In this document: in pieces, positions 60,007 through 64,000 of the stretch
Numbering within the stretch: the first letter of the stretch is position 1
Layout: each line of letters opens with the position of its first letter
NCBI RefSeq assembly: GCF_024346755.1
Contig: NZ_AP024861.1
Span: 1,550,001-1,614,000, forward strand
From: Vibrio aerogenes
Lineage (GTDB): Bacteria > Pseudomonadota > Gammaproteobacteria > Enterobacterales > Vibrionaceae
Length of the DNA: 64,000 nucleotides
Direction of reading: 5' to 3'
The notes under the pieces: generated by a model
Databases searched by the model: none
Seen by the model: the letters and a program-made list of their open reading frames with translations, nothing else
Told to the model about the DNA's origin: nothing
Program-made: the position numbers and the translations under genes

Positions 60007-60516
60007 AATTACCTCAGTCTTTCTCGGGAGCACATCTTAGCACACATCAGCAAATGATCAGAAGTTCCCTCAAATCGGTTTTTTTTGTTTTGAAGCATGA
60101 TCTTCTTCACAAAAAGCATCTATTCATGAGGCAACTGATATTGTTTTGCTATGTAAAAAATATAAAACCATAAATTAATCATATGTTTTTTATAAAATTC
60201 TTAAATTTATAAAAAATACACTTAAATTTGGTTTTTAATTCTGTTTTTCTGTTCATTCACAGAGTGTGATGATATTCGCAAAGATGATTGCATCCTATAC
60301 AGCACTGGTATGAACCCGTAATAAATGCTTGTTTAATCATGATTTATTCTGTTTTGTTTGGTTTTTTTAGAATATTTGACACTTAAGATATTATTTAGCA
60401 ATCTAATAAATGAAACAAATGATGGTTACTGACGTGATAAACAGTGGCCGCAAAATAAAAAGAGAATCTAAATAAAAATAAAGTTCTCTTAAACTAAGAA
60501 AAGGCAGTGGATTAAT
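60007..60516. other. dinG-porin divergent intergenic region
   Basis: About 510 bases of very AT-rich sequence carrying the porin promoter region. It holds a CRP-like site (60263-60282), a consensus TTGACA (60376-60381) without a well-placed -10, and an AAGAGAA/TTCTCTT hairpin (60460-60490) just before the porin start. No LexA-type box was found upstream of dinG. No gene is visible. Confidence 0.55.
60263..60282 (+). promoter_or_regulatory. CRP-like site upstream of the porin gene
   Basis: TGTGA (60265-60269), six bases, TCGCA (60276-60280): nine of ten matches to the CRP half-sites. It is about 235 bases upstream of the porin start. V. cholerae ompT is CRP-activated through far-upstream sites, which fits. 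Binding is not shown. Confidence 0.5.
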
Positions 60517-61464
60517 ATGAAAAAGACTCTAGTAGCTCTTGCTGTGTTAGCAGCAGGTTCAGCTCAGGCAGCTGAAGTGTATAACAATGATGGTGTGAGT
60601 GTCAGCATCTCCGGTTCTGCAGAAGTTCAGTATATTCAGGATTTCGAGCAAGATGGCACTAATGTTGACGCAACAACCCGTCTTGATGACGGCGATGTGA
60701 CTATCACAACTTCGATCGAAATGACTGATGATTGGGCAACGGTTGCAGGTCTGAGCTATGACTTAGCTACAGATGATCGTGATGCAGAAACTGATAAGCT
60801 CTATGTTGGTTTTGAAAGCTCAGAATACGGTACAATCACTTTTGGTCGTCAAACTCTGATTGCTGATGATGATGGTATTGGAAAAGATTTTGAACTGGGT
60901 GATCTTCAGTACTTTGGTACTCAGATTGAATCTGCAGATGATGTTGTTAAGTATGTATATGACAATGGTCAGTTCTACTTTGGTTTGAGCCATGATTTAG
61001 ATGCTGCAAATGGTGACTCAACAAGTGGTGTAGAAGTCCTTGATGGGCGTATTGGTGTACGTTTTGATGACTTTGACGTTCGCCTGTATGTATATACTGA
61101 TGATTATGCATCTGGGTTTGAAACAACAGCATATAATCTGGAAGCTGAATATACATTTGATGCATTCAACATTGCTGCGTCATATGGTGAAGCTGAGATT
61201 GAAACTAGCTCCGGTGCAACTTTCTTTGATGCTACGTATATTGAGCTGAACGGTTCTTATACTGTTGATAAATTTACATATGCGATTGGCTATGCATTTG
61301 TTTCTGAAGATGAAACAGACACTGACGGTGATAACATTTACGCGAACGTTGTTTATCAACTTCATGCCAATGTCCGCACTTACGCCGAAATTGGTTATAA
61401 AGATATCGACAACACAGCAGACTACGATCTAGGCTATCTGGTTGGTATGGAAGTGAAATTCTAA
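60517..61464 (+). CDS. ompT: OmpT-like general porin
   Basis: Outer-membrane beta-barrel porin. The 315 residues have a signal peptide (about 1-18, ending SAQA), then alternating amphipathic strands with Asp-rich turns and a C-terminal GMEVKF ending in Phe, typical of outer-membrane insertion. Proteins of this kind and location beside dinG correspond to V. cholerae OmpT, which is repressed by ToxR and activated by CRP; the small RNA VrrA also represses ompT there. The name is by context and family resemblance; OmpU/OmpT distinction cannot be fully made here. Confidence 0.85.
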   Translation: MKKTLVALAVLAAGSAQAAEVYNNDGVSVSISGSAEVQYIQDFEQDGTNVDATTRLDDGDVTITTSIEMTDDWATVAGLSYDLATDDRDAETDKLYVGFESSEYGTITFGRQTLIADDDGIGKDFELGDLQYFGTQIESADDVVKYVYDNGQFYFGLSHDLDAANGDSTSGVEVLDGRIGVRFDDFDVRLYVYTDDYASGFETTAYNLEAEYTFDAFNIAASYGEAEIETSSGATFFDATYIELNGSYTVDKFTYAIGYAFVSEDETDTDGDNIYANVVYQLHANVRTYAEIGYKDIDNTADYDLGYLVGMEVKF

Positions 61465-61491
61465 TTGAATTTAATTTCTGTGATGATTTTG

Positions 61492-61516
61492 AAACCGCCT
61501 CAATGAGGCGGTTTTT
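61492..61516 (+). terminator. Intrinsic terminator after the porin gene
   Basis: AAACCGCCTC (61492-61501) pairs with GAGGCGGTTT (61505-61514), loop AAT, then TT and A. It starts 28 bases past the porin stop. Confidence 0.9.
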
Positions 61517-61589
61517 ATTATCTCTGTTTTCTCGGTTTACTCTATAATTCATCTTGGATTTCAGTTCATTGACAACAGGATCATGATCT

Positions 61590-62237
61590 ATGAGACGTAT
61601 TCAAATTATCACAATAGTCTTATTGGGGCTTTTGGCTGCTTCAGGAGTCAATGCCGCTACAATTTCCAGCGAAAAAGCAGTCGAGATTCTGGCTCTGGAT
61701 GGTCAGGCGCTCGACAGTGGTCGTTATGTGAATGATAAAACGCTTGAGGTCGCTGCCGGGCAGCATCAATTGGTGATTCGCTATTATGGTGATGTCCGAA
61801 AAGGCTCGAAAAGCGCAATTTATTCAACACCACCTTATATTTTCACTGTGGATCTTAAGCAGAATGATCAGGTCACCATTCTTGCTCCATCACTCAAATC
61901 ATATTCTCAGGCAAAAGCGTATTTTCGTCGTGGTGCAGAATGGACACTTCGCTATCAGGATGGCACCGAGAAAAAAATCCAATATGAGAAGCTGACCGGA
62001 AAGGGGCTGATGCCATTCACGGATATAGAAAAAGCGATTGCAGCCTACAATAAAAAGCACCGTCAGCAACAGTTTCTTCCGGCGACGCAAGTTGGCACAC
62101 CGATAGCTGCTCAAGTGTTACAAAAAACACCAGCGGGTCAGAATGATACACTGATTCAGACCATTCAGTTGTTGTATAATAATGCAACGCCGGAACAAAA
62201 AAGCACAATCAAACAATGGATGAGTAACCAGCCCTGA
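61590..62237 (+). CDS. DUF2057 family periplasmic protein (YccT-like)
   Basis: A 215-residue secreted protein of the DUF2057/UPF0319 family, with a signal peptide (about 1-22, ending VNA). The mature part begins ATISSEKAVEILALDGQ, with conserved LEVAAGQHQLVIRYYG and TVDLKQNDQVTILAP. In enterics a member, YccT/CsgI, influences curli; in vibrios the function is unknown. Its 3' end converges with ychJ. Confidence 0.85.
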   Translation: MRRIQIITIVLLGLLAASGVNAATISSEKAVEILALDGQALDSGRYVNDKTLEVAAGQHQLVIRYYGDVRKGSKSAIYSTPPYIFTVDLKQNDQVTILAPSLKSYSQAKAYFRRGAEWTLRYQDGTEKKIQYEKLTGKGLMPFTDIEKAIAAYNKKHRQQQFLPATQVGTPIAAQVLQKTPAGQNDTLIQTIQLLYNNATPEQKSTIKQWMSNQP

Positions 62238-62269
62238 ACGAGTCGGGTGACAGAGCCGGACACAAGACA

Positions 62270-62659
62270 CTATTCTGAAATCATGCCATCAATATAGAAC
62301 CAGATCCCGTTTTCCCGGATAAAACGGGATCGTTCCTGCAAGCAAAAGCTTTGCCCGTTTCGCTGAAAGTAGGCTTTGAAATGGACAAACCCTTCATCCC
62401 CTGAATTTCCTGGAGCCGAGTCCAGAATCACCAGTTTGTCCCAGTGATTTAATATCCCGTCTTCTATCCCCTGACGATCTTGTCCTGCTTCATTACTTAT
62501 ATGGTAGGTTTGCTGGATAAAGTCCGTCACTCCTATCGCATAGGCTGTGTAACGTGCCCGCATTAACTGCTCTGGTGTTTCGGCATTGCTGTGATTCATA
62601 TGGATAGGCTGACAGCAATTTTTATAGTGGCGTTTGCTGCCACAAGGACATTTTTTCAT
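62270..62659 (-). CDS. ychJ: YchJ family protein with N-terminal SEC-C motif
   Basis: A 129-residue UPF0225/YchJ protein. It begins MKKCPCGSKRHYKNCCQPIH, a SEC-C zinc knuckle (Cys4, Cys6, Cys15, Cys16), followed by an NTF2-like domain with LMRARYTAYAIGVTDFIQQTY and VHFKAYFQRNGQSFCLQE. Zinc binding is inferred from the cysteines. Function unknown. It is 11 bases after the lpxH stop and likely transcribed with lpxH. Confidence 0.93.
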   Translation of the reverse strand: MKKCPCGSKRHYKNCCQPIHMNHSNAETPEQLMRARYTAYAIGVTDFIQQTYHISNEAGQDRQGIEDGILNHWDKLVILDSAPGNSGDEGFVHFKAYFQRNGQSFCLQERSRFIRENGIWFYIDGMISE

Positions 62660-62670
62660 ACGATTGAACC

Positions 62671-63414
62671 TTATTGATCTGAATATTCAGTAATTAACTG
62701 ACGGTCTAAATGATACTGTCCCAGATGATCGTATGTCAGTACGGATATCTCTTTTCCCCAGTCACCTAAAACGATACGAACTTTTTTAGAGTCAGATGAA
62801 TGATACGTATGGATATCAGGCCGGTGGGTATGACCGTGAATCAACAAATTGACATTTTGGTCGTTCATAACCCGCTGCACTTCACTTTGATTGACATCCA
62901 TAATTTCAAATGATTTGTTTTGTTTATCCTGACGGACGTTCGTCTGTATTTTACTGACAATTTTTTGTTTTATCCGGAAAGGCAGAAGCCGGAAGAGGGC
63001 TTGCCTCCAGGGTTGATGTACTTTTTCACGAAACTGAAGATAACGCACGTCATCAAGGCATAAAGTATCACCGTGCATGATGAGCGCGCGCTGTCCATAC
63101 AATGAAATCACGGTATGTTCCTCAAGTAATGTGACTCCTGTTTCCGTGGCAAAGCGTTTTCCGACCAGAAAATCTCTGTTGCCGTGAATAAAGTAGCAAG
63201 GCGTACCACCAGAGGTAACGTCTTTCAGGGCTGCTTTAATTTCTCTGGCAAAATCAGTTGGATCTTTATCATCGATCCAGAAATCAAATAAATCGCCAAG
63301 AATATAAAGTGCATCGGCATGTATTGCTTGATGGCGAAGAAATTGTCTGAAAGCTGCCGTCAGTTCTGGATGCGCAGGGCTCAAATGTAAATCAGAGATA
63401 AAAAGTGTGTGCAT
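62671..63414 (-). CDS. lpxH: UDP-2,3-diacylglucosamine hydrolase LpxH
   Basis: Manganese-dependent phosphoesterase that splits UDP-2,3-diacylglucosamine to lipid X, peripheral on the inner membrane, an essential lipid A step. The 247 residues have the calcineurin-like metal motifs FISDLHLSP (Asp8, His10), LGDLFDFW (Asp41), HGNRDF (Asn79), MHGDTLC and IHGHTHRPD. Length is standard. It is upstream of ychJ and 66 bases downstream of ppiB, with a terminator between. Confidence 0.97.
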   Translation of the reverse strand: MHTLFISDLHLSPAHPELTAAFRQFLRHQAIHADALYILGDLFDFWIDDKDPTDFAREIKAALKDVTSGGTPCYFIHGNRDFLVGKRFATETGVTLLEEHTVISLYGQRALIMHGDTLCLDDVRYLQFREKVHQPWRQALFRLLPFRIKQKIVSKIQTNVRQDKQNKSFEIMDVNQSEVQRVMNDQNVNLLIHGHTHRPDIHTYHSSDSKKVRIVLGDWGKEISVLTYDHLGQYHLDRQLITEYSDQ

Positions 63415-63433
63415 CTTATGTTATTTCAATTGA

Positions 63434-63460
63434 AGAAAAGAGCGCCTGACAGACGCTCTT
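63434..63460 (-). terminator. Intrinsic terminator after ppiB
   Basis: On the minus strand AAGAGCG pairs with CGCTCTT (63460-63454 and 63444-63438) across a 9-base loop, followed by TTCTTCAATTG. It separates ppiB from lpxH. Confidence 0.8.
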
Positions 63461-63480
63461 TAATTAGGATTGGCGTGGCG

Positions 63481-63975
63481 TTATTCTTCGATCGTTGTAC
63501 CAGTAATGACAACCTCTTCAAGAGGAACGTCCTGATGCATACCGTAAGAACCGGTACTCACACCTTTGATTTTATTGACAATGTCCATACCTTCGACAAC
63601 TTCACCGAAAACACAGTAGCCCCAGCCATCCATTGATTCTGAACGGAAATCAAGGAAAGTATTATCATTCACGTTAATAAAAAACTGAGAACTGGCAGAA
63701 TGTGGTTCCATGGTCCGTGCCATAGCAAGCGTACCTGTTTTGTTACTCAGGCCATTATTGGCTTCGTTTTTAATCGGAGCCCGGCTGGTTTTTTCCTGAA
63801 GGCCGGATGTCATACCACCGCCCTGGATCATGAAGCCATCAATCACGCGGTGGAACAGGGTATCGTCATAAAAATTCTCACGGCAGTACTGGAGGAAGTT
63901 CGCAGACGTTTCCGGTGCTTTTTCTTCGTTAAGCTGAATTTTTATGTCGCCAAAATTGGTATGAAGGGTGATCAT
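63481..63975 (-). CDS. ppiB: Cytoplasmic peptidyl-prolyl cis-trans isomerase PpiB
   Basis: Cyclophilin-type isomerase. The 164 residues lack a signal peptide and show [24 protein letters not shown]-like [17 protein letters not shown] and [14 protein letters not shown], the canonical cyclophilin motifs with the active-site Arg and Phe. This separates it from the parvulin PpiD at 3896-5752. The gene precedes lpxH in the conserved ppiB-lpxH order. The region upstream of its start reaches the window edge. Confidence 0.96.
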   Translation of the reverse strand: MITLHTNFGDIKIQLNEEKAPETSANFLQYCRENFYDDTLFHRVIDGFMIQGGGMTSGLQEKTSRAPIKNEANNGLSNKTGTLAMARTMEPHSASSQFFINVNDNTFLDFRSESMDGWGYCVFGEVVEGMDIVNKIKGVSTGSYGMHQDVPLEEVVITGTTIEE

Positions 63976-64000
63976 ATGACTACCTTTTATGTTTTCTAAC

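Noticed and set aside
60007..60060. A LexA/SOS box upstream of dinG
   Set aside because: No CTG-N10-CAG pattern with the expected flanks was found near the dinG start, although dinG is SOS-induced in E. coli.

Overview
The window is a contiguous, gene-dense stretch of a Vibrionaceae chromosome, most likely Vibrio. The evidence is gene order and lineage-specific proteins: clpX-lon-hupB-ppiD-comEA, a FadR with the Vibrio-type insertion, a DUF1887/VC1899-like protein beside fadR, a CsiV-like protein between ndh and mfd, a PilZ gene directly upstream of mfd, and an OmpT-type porin beside dinG. Base composition is moderately AT-rich and looks even throughout. I see no rRNA, tRNA, CRISPR array, insertion sequence, integrase or prophage gene. 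This reads as core chromosome, so the notable items are little-studied conserved genes and intergenic structures rather than an obvious island.

Layout. 1-6.2 kb: protein quality control and DNA architecture (clpX 3' part, lon with a sigma-32-like promoter, hupB, ppiD) and competence (comEA). 6.4-11.6 kb: cmk-rpsA-ihfB, then lapA-lapB-pyrF. 11.6-18.4 kb: miaE and an unknown membrane coiled-coil protein on the minus strand, then cysB, lrp and ftsK. 18.4-23.3 kb: dsbB and nhaB (minus), fadR (plus), and a CARF-like/PD-(D/E)XK protein (minus). 23.7-29.4 kb: hinT, a COG3014 lipoprotein, lpoB, thiK, ycfP, ndh. 29.5-34.3 kb: csiV, and a PilZ-mfd pair (minus). 34.5-44.3 kb: lolCDE, a DUF2062 gene, comEC, msbA-lpxK-ycaR-kdsB. 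44.3-49.9 kb: the stress cluster prkA(yeaG)-yeaH-spoVR(ycgB), plus yfbU. 50.2-55.5 kb: pflA and pflB flanking a chemoreceptor on the other strand. 56-64 kb: xthA, ybaM, a TSUP permease, dinG, an ompT-like porin, a DUF2057 gene, ychJ, lpxH, ppiB.

How the genes work together. The strongest theme is envelope biogenesis: LPS supply and control (lapA, lapB, kdsB, lpxH, lpxK, msbA), lipoprotein export (lolCDE), periplasmic folding (ppiD, dsbB) and peptidoglycan synthase activation (lpoB, csiV). Natural transformation is represented by comEA and comEC, 32 kb apart. Anaerobic and redox metabolism is represented by pflA/pflB and ndh. Transcription units are well punctuated by intrinsic terminators, several of them near-perfect dyads shared by convergent genes.

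The most interesting object is the minus-strand gene at 22115-23275. It has the architecture of the CRISPR-associated Card1/Can2 nucleases (CARF-like N-terminus, PD-(D/E)XK C-terminus), but no CRISPR locus is visible and its ligand-pocket motif is degenerate. Other points worth checking are an unusual cysteine arrangement in DinG, perfect dyads in the pflB-xthA and nhaB-fadR gaps, a large hairpin inside the prkA-yeaH unit, and a four-copy 8-bp repeat upstream of the chemoreceptor.
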